A DNA stretch of 47,570 nucleotides from positions 1-47,570 of the forward strand of contig CAZDUO010000026.1 of NCBI GenBank assembly GCA_964508655.1, read 5' to 3'. The translations under genes were made by a program, and so were the position numbers. The notes under the pieces are model-generated. The model was not told the DNA's origin. It saw only the letters and a program-made list of their open reading frames with translations, and did no database searches. This DNA comes from VBAS01 sp964508655 (GTDB lineage: Bacteria > Bacteroidota > Bacteroidia > Chitinophagales > Chitinophagaceae). Numbering within the stretch: position 1 is the stretch's first letter; every line of letters begins with the position of its first letter. This document shows, piece after piece, positions 16,920-25,165 of this stretch.

Positions 16920-17750
16920 TTATTGTTTCGGCCACAGGCCGTTCATATTTTGACCGGAGTTGTTCATCACATTCAGCGCTCCGTCGCCATTGGTGGTGCC
17001 GCCCATCACACTGATGCGTGTATTGCTTCGGTTGTAAATCGAGATTACCCCGTCATTATTGTCAGTAATGCCGATGCTCATTCTTTCTTTTTCATAATTA
17101 TCCGTCAGGCTGATGTCGGCGCCCAGTTTTGATGTGGACAGTTTCAGAATATTATTTCCCGAGCTGTTGTACATACCCACCCAGCCGCCATTGGTAGTGT
17201 TTGTATAAGTTACCCTGAACATATATTTCCCGTCGGAGTTATTTACCAGCAGGTAACCGGTGTTTTTATCGGTTGAGCCTATTTCACCGATAGTTTTTTC
17301 ATCATTGTTTTTCAGGCCCAGGTAGCCGCCACCATTGGTGGTAGAGCCCAGTTCGCCTACCAGTTTATCATTCTTGTTGTACACTTCTATCAGGCCGCCG
17401 GTGCCGTCTTCATAATCAATCAGCCGGCAGGCAAACTGGCCGGTAGCTGTTTTGGTTATAAGTGCGCCGGTACCTCCGTCGGATTTCAGCATGTGAATGA
17501 TGTTTTGCCCTTTATCATTATTGATTCGGATGTTGCCTGCGTTATAATCTTTCTTGATACTAACGAGCACCTTGCCTGCATCGTCCACCACCTGGAATTC
17601 TTTTGCCTGCAGGAGGGCTGGCACCTGGTTCCTGTTATTAAAAGCCGTAAAAATAAAAAAGCCGCCTGTTATGAGCATGGCGCTGAAAACATAGCGGTAA
17701 AGACGGAGTTGTTTTTCCATTTTCCGGAGGCGTTGTTCGAGGGATGACAT
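16920..17750 (-). CDS. Membrane-anchored protein with Gly/Asn-rich beta repeats
   Basis: 276 aa from the ATG at 17750 (MSSLEQRLRKMEKQ); the frame is open a further 14 codons but without a better start. A short coiled coil (1-20) is followed by one membrane helix at about 23-38 (FSAMLITGGFFIFTAF). The rest is a run of short strand-turn repeats with recurring GEIGST, NNDGVISIYN and TTNGDGALNV-type turns, suggesting a beta-solenoid or beta-sandwich outside the membrane. Similar repeats occur in phage-tail and surface proteins. No catalytic motif, function unknown. A strong terminator follows. Confidence 0.72.
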   Translation of the reverse strand: MSSLEQRLRKMEKQLRLYRYVFSAMLITGGFFIFTAFNNRNQVPALLQAKEFQVVDDAGKVLVSIKKDYNAGNIRINNDKGQNIIHMLKSDGGTGALITKTATGQFACRLIDYEDGTGGLIEVYNKNDKLVGELGSTTNGGGYLGLKNNDEKTIGEIGSTDKNTGYLLVNNSDGKYMFRVTYTNTTNGGWVGMYNSSGNNILKLSTSKLGADISLTDNYEKERMSIGITDNNDGVISIYNRSNTRISVMGGTTNGDGALNVMNNSGQNMNGLWPKQ

Positions 17751-17832
17751 AGTTGAAAGTTTTGTGGTAAAAGTATAGCTAAAGCTAATCAATAATCATC
17801 AATATGCAAATCAGGTTTTCAACAATAATTTT

Positions 17833-18723
17833 TCAGGCTTGCTTTGTTTTTATGTTTTTTGTTTTTCTATAAACAATAAATGCGAAAAAAATCATCAGCA
17901 ACAAAGGCCAGATTGAAATGAAGCCAGTTAACACCTCACCCATCCAATTCCATCCGTTCCGGAAAGCATTGGAGAGTTTTGTTCCAAACGAAGGCTGGTC
18001 AGAATCTTTAGCGGAAGTATTTAACACCTGGTAGAAAGTCAGATGGATGGTACTGAAAGAAGCTGAATGTGTCAGGTACTCAATTCTCCCCGTTGCCGAC
18101 TCAATTTCCTCCTGTATATCGTTAATTTCTGATTGCACACTCAAAATCTCTTCCATATTCCTTGCTTGTTTCAATAATTCAAGGTATCGCAGCCGAACCT
18201 GTTTTTTTGCTTCCAGTCTTGCTTTGGTATCCACCACTTCTGTGGTTACATCCTGCGAGGTTATTTTCTTTTCATTTATTTTTTCAACTGTACCCGTCAG
18301 CAGGTTAACAGAATTATCAAACTGGTCGACCGGTACTTTTATGGTTAATGTATTTTCGATTTTATAATCTGTTTGCGATTGTTCCTCCTGGGCTATGTAT
18401 CCGCCGGTTTGTTTCACTTTTTCCCGAAAGGATGAGTTGTAATCGTTGTAATCTTTTACTTCAAAATTGAGCGTGGCGGTTTTGATTATTTTTTTATCCC
18501 ATTCGGGGATTACCGGTTGTTGTTTTTTCGGTATTTGTTTTACCTTATCGAAGTGCCTTTGTTCTTCATCTTGTGGTGCAGGAGCAAAAGCAGTATCAAT
18601 ATTTACAGACTCCAAATCAGCTATTGAATTGACTTTTTCATTTGCATCTTCCTTATAGTTTGCGGCATTTCCGCAGGAGATAATAAACAGTGCTAACGCC
18701 ACAGCGGTAAATAAATTTTTCAT
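17833..18723 (-). CDS. DUF4349 lipoprotein
   Basis: 296 aa. Lipoprotein signal with Cys17 (FIISCGNA). The DUF4349 domain starts near residue 80 (KKIIKTATLNFEVKDY) with the typical TGGYIAQEEQS and LTIKVPVDQFD segments, then a coiled coil (about 160-215, LEAKKQVRLRYLELLKQARNMEEIL) and a C-terminal membrane helix (about 268-286). DUF4349 proteins are widespread envelope proteins of unknown role, sometimes next to anti-sigma-factor genes. It is upstream of, and probably independent from, the beta-repeat gene. Confidence 0.85.
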   Translation of the reverse strand: MKNLFTAVALALFIISCGNAANYKEDANEKVNSIADLESVNIDTAFAPAPQDEEQRHFDKVKQIPKKQQPVIPEWDKKIIKTATLNFEVKDYNDYNSSFREKVKQTGGYIAQEEQSQTDYKIENTLTIKVPVDQFDNSVNLLTGTVEKINEKKITSQDVTTEVVDTKARLEAKKQVRLRYLELLKQARNMEEILSVQSEINDIQEEIESATGRIEYLTHSASFSTIHLTFYQVLNTSAKDSDQPSFGTKLSNAFRNGWNWMGEVLTGFISIWPLLLMIFFAFIVYRKTKNIKTKQA

Positions 18724-18785
18724 GACTTAAATGTTTTTGTTAATTAATCTGATGCAGCAGATTTTCTATTACATAAAGATTCCTT

Positions 18786-19214
18786 TTACTCCCGTTTTTT
18801 TAAAATGATGACCGTGCTGTCTTTCGTTTGCAGCAGCAGGCTGTCCTTATTCAGTTTTGTCACAGTTAGCTTTTGCCCGGTTGAATCACCCGGTTCTTTC
18901 CAAAGCAATGCATTGTCTTTTGTCCATTCAAAACGAACGGTATCTTTCTGCATTCTGTCTTGCAGAAACTTCAGGACGTAACCGTCTTTGCGGAAATCAT
19001 ATTCGTAATTCAGGAAATTGGAGTCAGGGGTTCCGATGAGTGCAATAACAAGGTTAATAGAATCATTTTCGCTATTCAGCGAATCCAATTTCCATTTGCC
19101 AATGATATGCTTTTGCTGAATGTTGCTTTCAGAAGAAGATTTTTTCATCTGCAGGAAGTAATAAGCACCTCCCGCGGCTGCCAGCAGTATGACAGCCAGG
19201 ATTGTTTTTTTCAT
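18786..19214 (-). CDS. Small membrane-anchored lipocalin-like protein
   Basis: 142 aa. N-terminal hydrophobic anchor (ILAVILLAAAGGAYYFL) followed by a beta-rich domain starting with IIGKWKLDSL, the GxW motif of lipocalin-like domains. Ligand and role unknown. It lies upstream of the DUF4349 gene on the same strand with a 62-bp gap. Confidence 0.7.
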   Translation of the reverse strand: MKKTILAVILLAAAGGAYYFLQMKKSSSESNIQQKHIIGKWKLDSLNSENDSINLVIALIGTPDSNFLNYEYDFRKDGYVLKFLQDRMQKDTVRFEWTKDNALLWKEPGDSTGQKLTVTKLNKDSLLLQTKDSTVIILKKRE

Positions 19215-19331
19215 GGCTATACTTTTTTAAAAGAAATAAAAGATTTGAAGATTGATACGGGAAGCAATAAAAAGGTAACCTTCAACAGGAGTTAAATAAA
19301 AATTCCGGGTGAGGAATGAAAATTCAAAATA

Positions 19332-19742
19332 CTATTCCTCCCCTGCCAGCTCCAGTATCACAGCTCTTTCTTTTTCCGTCACCGGCTGAACGGATAACCG
19401 GCTGATACGAATCAGCGCCATGTTGGCAAGGCGTTTATCTTTTTTAATGAGCCCGAGTGATACAGGCTTTTTTAATTTCTTATGCGCTTTCAAATCTACT
19501 GCCACCCACCTGTCGTCAATGGTGGTTGGGTCCTGGTAAGCTTCTTTGATTACTTTGGCTATGCCGGCAATTTCCGTTCCCTGGTTGCTGTGATAGAAAA
19601 AAACTTCATCGCCGGTTTTCATGCTGCGCAAATGAAGCCGGGCCGCATAATTCCTGATACCGCTCCAGCAGGTTTCCCCGTCCTTTACAAACTGATCCCA
19701 GCTGTAGGCTGCCGGTTCTGATTTGACAAGCCAGTATGCCAT
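19332..19742 (-). CDS. EVE domain-containing protein
   Basis: 136 aa, a single EVE domain (PUA-like fold). Signature features: MAYWLVKSEPAAYSWDQF at the start, WSGIRNYAARLHLRSMKTGDEVFFYHSN, and the conserved YQDPT and WVAVDL. EVE domains bind modified cytosines in DNA or modified RNA bases; the fused forms occur in restriction systems, but stand-alone copies like this one are usual in bacteria and of unclear role. No restriction or defence gene is near. Confidence 0.88.
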   Translation of the reverse strand: MAYWLVKSEPAAYSWDQFVKDGETCWSGIRNYAARLHLRSMKTGDEVFFYHSNQGTEIAGIAKVIKEAYQDPTTIDDRWVAVDLKAHKKLKKPVSLGLIKKDKRLANMALIRISRLSVQPVTEKERAVILELAGEE

Positions 19743-19753
19743 AAGAATTTTAG

Positions 19754-19852
19754 TCCCGATAAATATCGGGATACAATTGCAGATTTCGGATTTTAAGGTT
19801 AACTATATTCAAATCTAAAATCTGAAATCCGAAATCTAAATTTGAAATTAGA
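19754..19852. repeat. Palindrome plus heptad array with a long inverted repeat
   Basis: TCCCGATA-AA-TATCGGGA (19754-19771) is followed by AGATTTCGGATTT (19781-19793), which is the exact reverse complement of AAATCCGAAATCT at 19825-19837. The latter lies in a six-unit heptad array (19811-19852: AAATCTA, AAATCTG, AAATCCG, with one extra base, AAATCTA, AATTTGA, AATTAGA). Parts of this composite recur in frame in the saccharopine dehydrogenase and ubiD genes. Confidence 0.75.
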
Positions 19853-19875
19853 ACTTGTTGGTAAGTTGGGGGCCT

Positions 19876-20595
19876 TTACCATCCGCTGGCCAGCACATCG
19901 GCTATATGCATGGTCTGCAGTTTATATCCGTTGTACCTGATATAACCATCGAGGTGCATCAGGCAGGAGTGATCGGTGGAAATAAGATAAGCGGCGCCGG
20001 TGGCCAGCGCATTTTCCACCTTCTGCTCTCCCATGGCAATCGATATCGGTTCAAACTTCACTGCAAAAGTGCCGCCGAAGCCGCAACAGGTTTCCACATC
20101 ATTCATTTCGGCCAGCTCGAGTCCCATTACCTGCGACAGTAATCTTCGTGGTTCTTCTTTTATTCTGCATTCACGCAGGGCAGAACAACTGTCATGATAA
20201 GTGGCTTTGCCATTTAATGACGCCCCTACATTTTCCACCTGTAAAATCTTTATCATGAATTCGGAGAATTCAAAAATTCTTTTACCAAGTTCTTTCATTT
20301 CATTGTGTACGGAAGAATTCTCCAGCAGGGTGGAATAATAATTCCTGACAAATCCTGTGCAGCTTGCGCTGGGCGTAACGATATAATCAGTGCCTTCAAA
20401 ATCCCGGACAAACTTCATACACACCGCTCTTGCTTCATCCCGGAAGCCGGCATTGAAAGCCGGTTGGCCGCAACAGGTTTGTTTACTGTTGTACTTCACA
20501 CTGCAACCGGTTTTTTCCAGCACACGAATCATATTGAAACCCGTTTGCGGGTAAAGCTGGTCGACGAAGCAGGGGATAAACAACTGGATGTTCAA
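19876..20595 (-). CDS. lutA: LutA-type (Fe-S)-binding protein
   Basis: 239 aa, full length for LutA/YkgE. Two CCG domains are visible: CCGQPAFNAG near 42 and CCGFGGTFAVKF near 168, with additional Cys residues that bind an iron-sulfur centre. With LutB and LutC it oxidises L-lactate to pyruvate. Neither lutB nor lutC is next to it here. The start is TTG at 20595 (MNIQLFIPCF): no ATG precedes the conserved N terminus. It lies downstream of ribH on the same strand after a 103-bp gap with AT-rich heptads. Confidence 0.85.
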   Translation of the reverse strand: MNIQLFIPCFVDQLYPQTGFNMIRVLEKTGCSVKYNSKQTCCGQPAFNAGFRDEARAVCMKFVRDFEGTDYIVTPSASCTGFVRNYYSTLLENSSVHNEMKELGKRIFEFSEFMIKILQVENVGASLNGKATYHDSCSALRECRIKEEPRRLLSQVMGLELAEMNDVETCCGFGGTFAVKFEPISIAMGEQKVENALATGAAYLISTDHSCLMHLDGYIRYNGYKLQTMHIADVLASGW

Positions 20596-20680
20596 GGAAG
20601 CCAGATTTAATTATTAAATTTTTGATTACTGATTAGTAACCCGTTTGTTCAATATTAAGTGACAATTGCCGTGAAGCAAA

Positions 20681-20708
20681 ATAATCAATAATTAATAATC
20701 AGTAATTC
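20681..20708. repeat. AT-rich heptad array over the ribH stop codon
   Basis: Units ATAATCA, ATAATTA, ATAATCA and a degenerate GTAATTC. The ribH stop codon (20699-20701) lies in the third unit. Confidence 0.6.
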
Positions 20709-21184
20709 CGGGAAATCATTTTCATGGCCGTGATGGCTGCCTCCACTCCTTTGTGCCCATGTTTGCCGCCAATTCTTTCTTGTGCCTGTTCTTCATTGTT
20801 CACTGTAAGTACACCGAAGATGGTCGGCACGGGTAAAGTAAGATTGAGTTGCAGCACACCTTCAGTTACGGCTTTGCACACATAGTCAAAATGCGGCGTG
20901 CCGCCGCGGATGATGCATGCCAGGGCAATGAATACATCCGGCCGTTTTTTCCTGCCTGCCTTTTCCCAATAATTTTTTATTGCAAAGGGAATTTCAAAAG
21001 CTCCCGGCACGGTAAGGGTGATAATTTTTTTCACTTTAAATTTTTCCAGCTGCTGCCGGCAACCCCTTTCCAGTTCATCTACAATGGCTGCATTCCATTC
21101 AGTTTTTATCAAAACAATAAAGGCATTCTTTTTTGGAATGCCTGCTCCTGTTTTTAATAATTTGCTGTTACTGATATCTGCCAT
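20699..21184 (-). CDS. ribH: 6,7-dimethyl-8-ribityllumazine synthase
   Basis: Penultimate step of riboflavin synthesis, condensing the ribitylaminouracil with 3,4-dihydroxybutanone 4-phosphate. 161 aa, normal length. Conserved elements: TVPGAFEIPFAI near 60, GGTPHFDYV near 93 (family usually GETPHFDYV; a Gly replaces Glu), GVLTVNN near 125 and the phosphate-binding basic stretch RIGGKHGHKG near 138 with the catalytic-region His. Standard upstream gene is the TPR protein gene, an arrangement common in Bacteroidota. Confidence 0.93.
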   Translation of the reverse strand: MADISNSKLLKTGAGIPKKNAFIVLIKTEWNAAIVDELERGCRQQLEKFKVKKIITLTVPGAFEIPFAIKNYWEKAGRKKRPDVFIALACIIRGGTPHFDYVCKAVTEGVLQLNLTLPVPTIFGVLTVNNEEQAQERIGGKHGHKGVEAAITAMKMISRNY

Positions 21185-21239
21185 GGGTTAAAAGGCTCAA
21201 GGTACAAGGTTAAAAATACAGTGTATATGGTTCAGGGAA

Positions 21240-21268
21240 CCATCAAACCATCAAGCCATCAAACCATC
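21240..21268. repeat. Octad array (CCATCAAA type)
   Basis: Units CCATCAAA, CCATCAAG, CCATCAAA, then CCATC, one base before the stop of the TPR gene. The same order of unit endings (AAA, AAG, AAA) recurs on the other strand inside ubiD (36956-36984), with 26 of 29 bases equal. Confidence 0.75.
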
Positions 21269-21949
21269 TCAATTATACACTCCCATCTTTGCGAGGTATT
21301 TATCTGACTCGGTGCTTTGGGGCATTTCAGGATATTTTTCTTTGATTTCTTTATACAACGTTATGGCGTCATTTGTTTTTCCTGATTTTTCGGCCAGCGA
21401 TGCAGCGAAAAAAAGATAATCAGCCGAATTATACCTGTCCTTTGTAAAATGTGCGGCGGCTTTTTTGTAGCTGCTGATGGCATCATCGGTTTTGCCCAGT
21501 TCGGAATACGCATCACCCAGCAGCTTATAGGCCCTTGCCTGCAGTTGTTTTGAAGAACTGGAAAATTTCTCCAGGTGTTTTACGGCATTATTAAAATCGC
21601 CTGTGCGCAGAAAACAATCACCGGCATAAAACCGGGCCAGGTTGCCCACTTTGGTGCCGCCGTATTTGTTAATCACTTTTACAAAACCCAGGTTCAGCCC
21701 GTCGCCGTTCAGCGCTTTTTGCAGGCTGTCCATGCGGTAATATTCTTCTGCTTTGAAGATTGCCTCCACCGCTTTTTCTTCATTGGGTTTTTGGATAAAA
21801 TTTTTATACCCATAATAACCGCCGGCACCCAGGATAACGACAACAGCCGCTATCATGATAATTTTCTGGTTGCGCTCCCAGAAATCTTTCGCCCTGGCAA
21901 TCACTTCCTCATTGGAACCAGAAACGGTCGCTAATTTCTTTTCAGCCAT
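21269..21949 (-). CDS. Membrane-anchored tetratricopeptide-repeat protein (YfgM-like)
   Basis: 226 aa from the ATG at 21949. A short cytoplasmic N terminus (MAEKKLATVSGS) precedes one membrane helix (about 29-46, IIMIAAVVVILGAGGYYGY), then TPR helices: KVGNLARFYAGDCFLRTGDFNNAVKHLEKF, ARAYKLLGDAYSELGKTDDAISSYKKA and a third unit. The layout is that of YfgM, a periplasmic ancillary SecYEG/BamB-linked protein, but the link is only by architecture. The frame is open to 22012, but a -7 box at 22010-22017 would then lie inside it, so the shorter start is favoured. Confidence 0.82.
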   Translation of the reverse strand: MAEKKLATVSGSNEEVIARAKDFWERNQKIIMIAAVVVILGAGGYYGYKNFIQKPNEEKAVEAIFKAEEYYRMDSLQKALNGDGLNLGFVKVINKYGGTKVGNLARFYAGDCFLRTGDFNNAVKHLEKFSSSSKQLQARAYKLLGDAYSELGKTDDAISSYKKAAAHFTKDRYNSADYLFFAASLAEKSGKTNDAITLYKEIKEKYPEMPQSTESDKYLAKMGVYN

Positions 21950-22009
21950 TGAATCTTGAAATTTTGAAAGTTTGAAATCGTGTACCGGAGTAAACATCCC
22001 GGCGGGTTG

Positions 22010-22017
22010 CAAAAGTA
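22010..22017 (-). promoter_or_regulatory. -7 box TACTTTTG for the TPR-ribH transcript
   Basis: TACTTTTG on the minus strand begins 1 bp after the pdhA stop codon and ends 60 bp before the TPR gene ATG. It indicates that the TPR gene and ribH can be transcribed apart from pdhA. Confidence 0.5.
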
Positions 22018-23043
22018 TTAATCCACTATGAAAGGATAGCTTTTATCCATATAAATATCTTTCAGCACTTCGTTGTCATCAGGCCATGGGCTGTCTTCGG
22101 CAAATTTCACTGACTCAGCCACGATGGCATCTACTCTTGTGTTGATAGTATTTATTTCCTCTTCAGTTGCCAGGCCGCTTGAAAGAATGGTATGCTTCAC
22201 CCGTTGAATCGGGTCCTGATCTTTGTATTCATCCACTTCTTCCTTGCTGCGGTATTTCTGCGGGTCGCTGATGGAATGCCCTTTATAGCGGTAGGTTTTC
22301 ATTTCCAGCAGCGTGGGCCCGCCCTTTTCCCTGGCTCGTTTTACAGCACGGCTTACTCCTTCGTGTACCGCTTCAGCACTCATACCATCTATTGCATCGG
22401 CCGGCATTTCGTATGCATCAGCCAGTTTGTAAATATCCACTACATTGCTTGACCGCTCCACCGATGTGCCCATAGCATAGTTATTATTCTCACAAATAAA
22501 AATTACAGGCAATTTCCACAACATGGCCAGGTTGAAGGTTTCGTGCAATATTCCCTGGCGGGCAGCGCCATCGCCAAAGAAGCAAAGAATTACGTTATCA
22601 GTGCCGCGGTATTGCTCGGCAAAAGCCAACCCGGCACCGGTGCCAATTTGCGCCCCCACAATGCCATGCCCTCCCCAAAAGTTTACATCTTTTCCAAAAA
22701 AGTGCATACTGCCGCCCTTGCCTTTTGCACAACCGGTTGCCTTGCCATATAGTTCGGCCATACAACTGTTCACCGAAACACCTTTTGCAATGGCCAGTCC
22801 ATGGTCGCGGTAGGCTGTTATAAAGCCGTCTTCCGGTTTTGTTGCTGTCATACAGCCGGCGGCAATTGCTTCCTGGCCTGCATAAGAATGGAAAAATCCG
22901 CGGATTTTACCTTCCATTTTATACTTCTCCTCTGCCGTCAGTTCAAATGAGCGGATTAGCTGCATCAATTCGTACCAATACAGGTAAGTGTCCTTTGAGA
23001 ATTTTATCGCCGCAGGCTTCAGCGTTGGTGATGTTTCTGCCAT
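22018..23043 (-). CDS. pdhA: Pyruvate dehydrogenase E1 component, alpha subunit
   Basis: Thiamine-diphosphate enzyme half that decarboxylates pyruvate for acetyl-CoA formation. 341 aa from the ATG at 23043. Seen: GFFHSYAGQEAIAAG near 51, YRDHGLAIAKG near 78 and the TPP motif starting GDGAARQG and ending NNNYAMG (about 158-192). Partner genes pdhB and the E2/E3 genes are not adjacent, at least in this window. A clear -7 box precedes it. An earlier in-frame start at 23070 would run into that box. Confidence 0.92.
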   Translation of the reverse strand: MAETSPTLKPAAIKFSKDTYLYWYELMQLIRSFELTAEEKYKMEGKIRGFFHSYAGQEAIAAGCMTATKPEDGFITAYRDHGLAIAKGVSVNSCMAELYGKATGCAKGKGGSMHFFGKDVNFWGGHGIVGAQIGTGAGLAFAEQYRGTDNVILCFFGDGAARQGILHETFNLAMLWKLPVIFICENNNYAMGTSVERSSNVVDIYKLADAYEMPADAIDGMSAEAVHEGVSRAVKRAREKGGPTLLEMKTYRYKGHSISDPQKYRSKEEVDEYKDQDPIQRVKHTILSSGLATEEEINTINTRVDAIVAESVKFAEDSPWPDDNEVLKDIYMDKSYPFIVD

Positions 23044-23056
23044 AATGAAGTAAGGG

Positions 23057-23064
23057 CAAAAATA
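23057..23064 (-). promoter_or_regulatory. -7 box TATTTTTG of pdhA
   Basis: TATTTTTG ends 13 bp before the ATG at 23043. Good match to the Bacteroidota consensus; the -33 element is not clear. Confidence 0.55.
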
Positions 23065-23215
23065 AGGCAAAAGAGGGAAATAATTCAGTGGCGCAGATTC
23101 TTACAGATGTTAGAAATGTTTCATGGCCGGATGGTAAAATTGATGGATGGTGGCAAGGATTGTATGGAGTGGGATGAATTCAAAAAAAGCCAAACCATTT
23201 ATCTTGTGCCCCGGC

Positions 23216-24295
23216 ATGCTTCGCCTCCAATCCATATCTCTTACCCAGTTTAAAAACTATATCAGCCGCTCATTTGAGTTTAAGGAGCGAATCAATGGCA
23301 TTTGCGGAAATAACGGAGCCGGTAAAACAAACCTGCTCGATGCCATTCATTATCTCTGTTTCACCAAAAGCTATTTTACCCGCGACCAGGTGAGTGTAAT
23401 GCAGGGAAGGCAGGGGTTCAGAATTGAAGGCGAACTGCAGCTTGGAGACAAAAAGGAAAAAGCCGTCTGCATTTTGCGGGAGACCGGCAAAAAGGAATTT
23501 TCAATAAACGACGGCGCTTACGAAAAATTTGCAGATCATATAGGCCGTTATCCCTGTGTCATCATTGCGCCGGATGATATACAAATCATCACCGGCGGAA
23601 GTGAAGAAAGACGGCGACTCCTGGATGCCCTTCTCAGCCAGCTCGACAAAGACTACCTGCAGCACCTGATTGCCTACAACAAAGTGATGGCCCAGCGCAA
23701 TTCGCTGCTGAGAACTTTTTTTGAAAATGGCGCCCCCGATTACCAGTTGCTTGATGTACTTGACAGGCAATTGCTGAAGCCCTGCACTTATATTTTTGAA
23801 AAAAGAAAAGCCTTCCTGGCCGGTTTTTTCCCGGCTGTAAAAAGTATTTATTCCGCCATTGCCCGGCAGCCGGAAAAAGTGGAAATGGCTTATCAAAGTG
23901 AGCTGAATCATTGCAACGCAACCGAATTGCTTCAACTGAACAGGCAAAGAGATATTTCGGCCCAGCGCACTACGGCCGGTATTCACCGCGATGATCTTAT
24001 ACTCAGCTTCGGCGACCTGTCATTCAAAACCATCGCCTCGCAGGGCCAGCGGAAAAATCTTTTGTTTGCAATGAAGCTGGCCGAAATGGATGTGTTGAAA
24101 GAAAACAAAGGATTTGCGCCCATATTGCTGCTCGATGATGTATTTGAAAAACTGGATGAAAACCGGATTGCTAACCTCCTTGAGCGGGTCTGCATCGAAA
24201 ACGACGGGCAGGTTTTTATTACAGATACAAATTGTGAGCGGTTGTCTGACCACTTGAAGAAACTTCATCTCAATTTTGAGGCTTTTCAATTATGA
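23216..24295 (+). CDS. recF: DNA replication and repair protein RecF
   Basis: SMC-like ATPase that loads RecA at gaps together with RecOR. 359 aa from the ATG at 23216, typical length. Walker A GNNGAGKT at 31-38, signature-region ASQGQRKNLLFAMKLAEM, and Walker B ILLLDDVFEKLDENR near the C terminus. The open frame extends 23 codons upstream (to 23147), but those residues do not fit the family and MLRLQSISLTQFKNY is the standard RecF start. A TATCTTGTG just upstream resembles a weak -7 box. The DciA-like gene follows 149 bp downstream, a common pairing. Confidence 0.94.
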   Translation: MLRLQSISLTQFKNYISRSFEFKERINGICGNNGAGKTNLLDAIHYLCFTKSYFTRDQVSVMQGRQGFRIEGELQLGDKKEKAVCILRETGKKEFSINDGAYEKFADHIGRYPCVIIAPDDIQIITGGSEERRRLLDALLSQLDKDYLQHLIAYNKVMAQRNSLLRTFFENGAPDYQLLDVLDRQLLKPCTYIFEKRKAFLAGFFPAVKSIYSAIARQPEKVEMAYQSELNHCNATELLQLNRQRDISAQRTTAGIHRDDLILSFGDLSFKTIASQGQRKNLLFAMKLAEMDVLKENKGFAPILLLDDVFEKLDENRIANLLERVCIENDGQVFITDTNCERLSDHLKKLHLNFEAFQL

Positions 24296-24409
24296 TGCTG
24301 GTAAATTGTCAAATGGGTAAATAGTTATTTTGCAATCACCCGCCTGAGATTTCCGGTTCATTTATTCACAACAAGATAGCCATGCCGCCATCAAAATAAC
24401 ATCCAACCG

Positions 24410-24430
24410 CAAACTTCAAACATCAAACCA
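24410..24430. repeat. Three-unit heptad (CAAACNN type)
   Basis: Units CAAACTT, CAAACAT, CAAACCA directly upstream of the -7 box of the DUF721 gene. Confidence 0.55.
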
Positions 24431-24432
24431 TT

Positions 24433-24440
24433 TATCTTTG
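24433..24440 (+). promoter_or_regulatory. -7 box TATCTTTG of the DUF721 gene
   Basis: TATCTTTG ends 4 bp before the ATG at 24445; another near-leaderless arrangement. Confidence 0.6.
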
Positions 24441-24444
24441 CCTC

Positions 24445-24726
24445 ATGGGTGAATTTTCCATCAGCGAAGCCATTCAGCAGTTTCTTGACCAGAGCCGCAT
24501 CAAGGGCGATATGCAGGCCCTGCAGGTGCAAGATGCGTGGGAAGAAATAATGGGTAAAACAATAGCCCGCCATACCGAAAGCATCAAAATCATCAACGAC
24601 ACACTTTTTATTACCACCCATGTGGCGCCGTTGAAGCAGGAACTGATTTACCAGAAAGAAAAAATAAAGCTTCGGGTGAACGAAGCTTTAGGAAAAAACG
24701 TAATCCGCGATGTGGTAATCAAATAA
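24445..24726 (+). CDS. DUF721 / DciA-like protein
   Basis: 93 aa, a compact DUF721 domain: GEFSISEAIQQFLDQSRI, the conserved W in VQDAWEEIMGK, and IARHTESIKI with the LKQELIYQKEKI helix. DciA is the ancestral loader of the replicative helicase DnaB in bacteria without DnaC; its gene commonly sits by recF, gyrB or dnaA, and here it follows recF. The start at 24445 sits 4 bp after a strong -7 box. The last 8 bp overlap the convergent CBS gene. Confidence 0.85.
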   Translation: MGEFSISEAIQQFLDQSRIKGDMQALQVQDAWEEIMGKTIARHTESIKIINDTLFITTHVAPLKQELIYQKEKIKLRVNEALGKNVIRDVVIK

Positions 24727-25165
24727 GCACACCGAAGCGGCCGGTGCCGTGCACTTCAGTATCAAATATCCCTGTTCTGCTTTTCACTGCTTCTTCAAGA
24801 ATATCCTCGCTGGAAACAATGCCACGGAAAGTAAAATTTTCAAATACCGGGAGGTACCGTACGTTGTGCTGGCGCATCAGCTGCATGCACCTTTCCACTG
24901 TATCATCAGTGGTGGCCACGGGCAGGCTTTCATTCATTACATCCTTTACGGCTGTTTTTGTTTTCGAACGGTTGGCATACATTACTTTCCGGGTAATGTC
25001 GTGTTCGGTAATCAGGCCGATGTACCTCTCCCGGTCATCTACCACAATCAGGTAGTCCACATTTTCGCAACACATCTGGCAAAGCGCCTTTTCCACCGAA
25101 GCCGACGGTGAGACAGTGTGAAAGTGCGGCTCCTTTTTGGCAAGAATTGAAGTGATTTTTTCCAT
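24719..25165 (-). CDS. CBS-domain pair protein
   Basis: 148 aa with two tandem CBS motifs: residues about 5-65 (VSPSASVEKALCQM ... YIGLITEHDITRKV) and about 72-130 (PVATTDDTVERCMQLM ... FRGIVSSEDILEEAV). A CBS pair binds adenine nucleotides or related ligands and usually acts as a sensor. No effector domain is fused. The ATG at 25165 is preferred to a GTG at 25171. Convergent with the DciA-like gene, overlapping it by 8 bp. Confidence 0.87.
   Translation of the reverse strand: MEKITSILAKKEPHFHTVSPSASVEKALCQMCCENVDYLIVVDDRERYIGLITEHDITRKVMYANRSKTKTAVKDVMNESLPVATTDDTVERCMQLMRQHNVRYLPVFENFTFRGIVSSEDILEEAVKSRTGIFDTEVHGTGRFGVLI

Noticed and set aside
19332..19742. EVE gene as part of a defence island
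   Set aside because: Neighbours are housekeeping genes; no restriction, methylase or toxin genes in the window.
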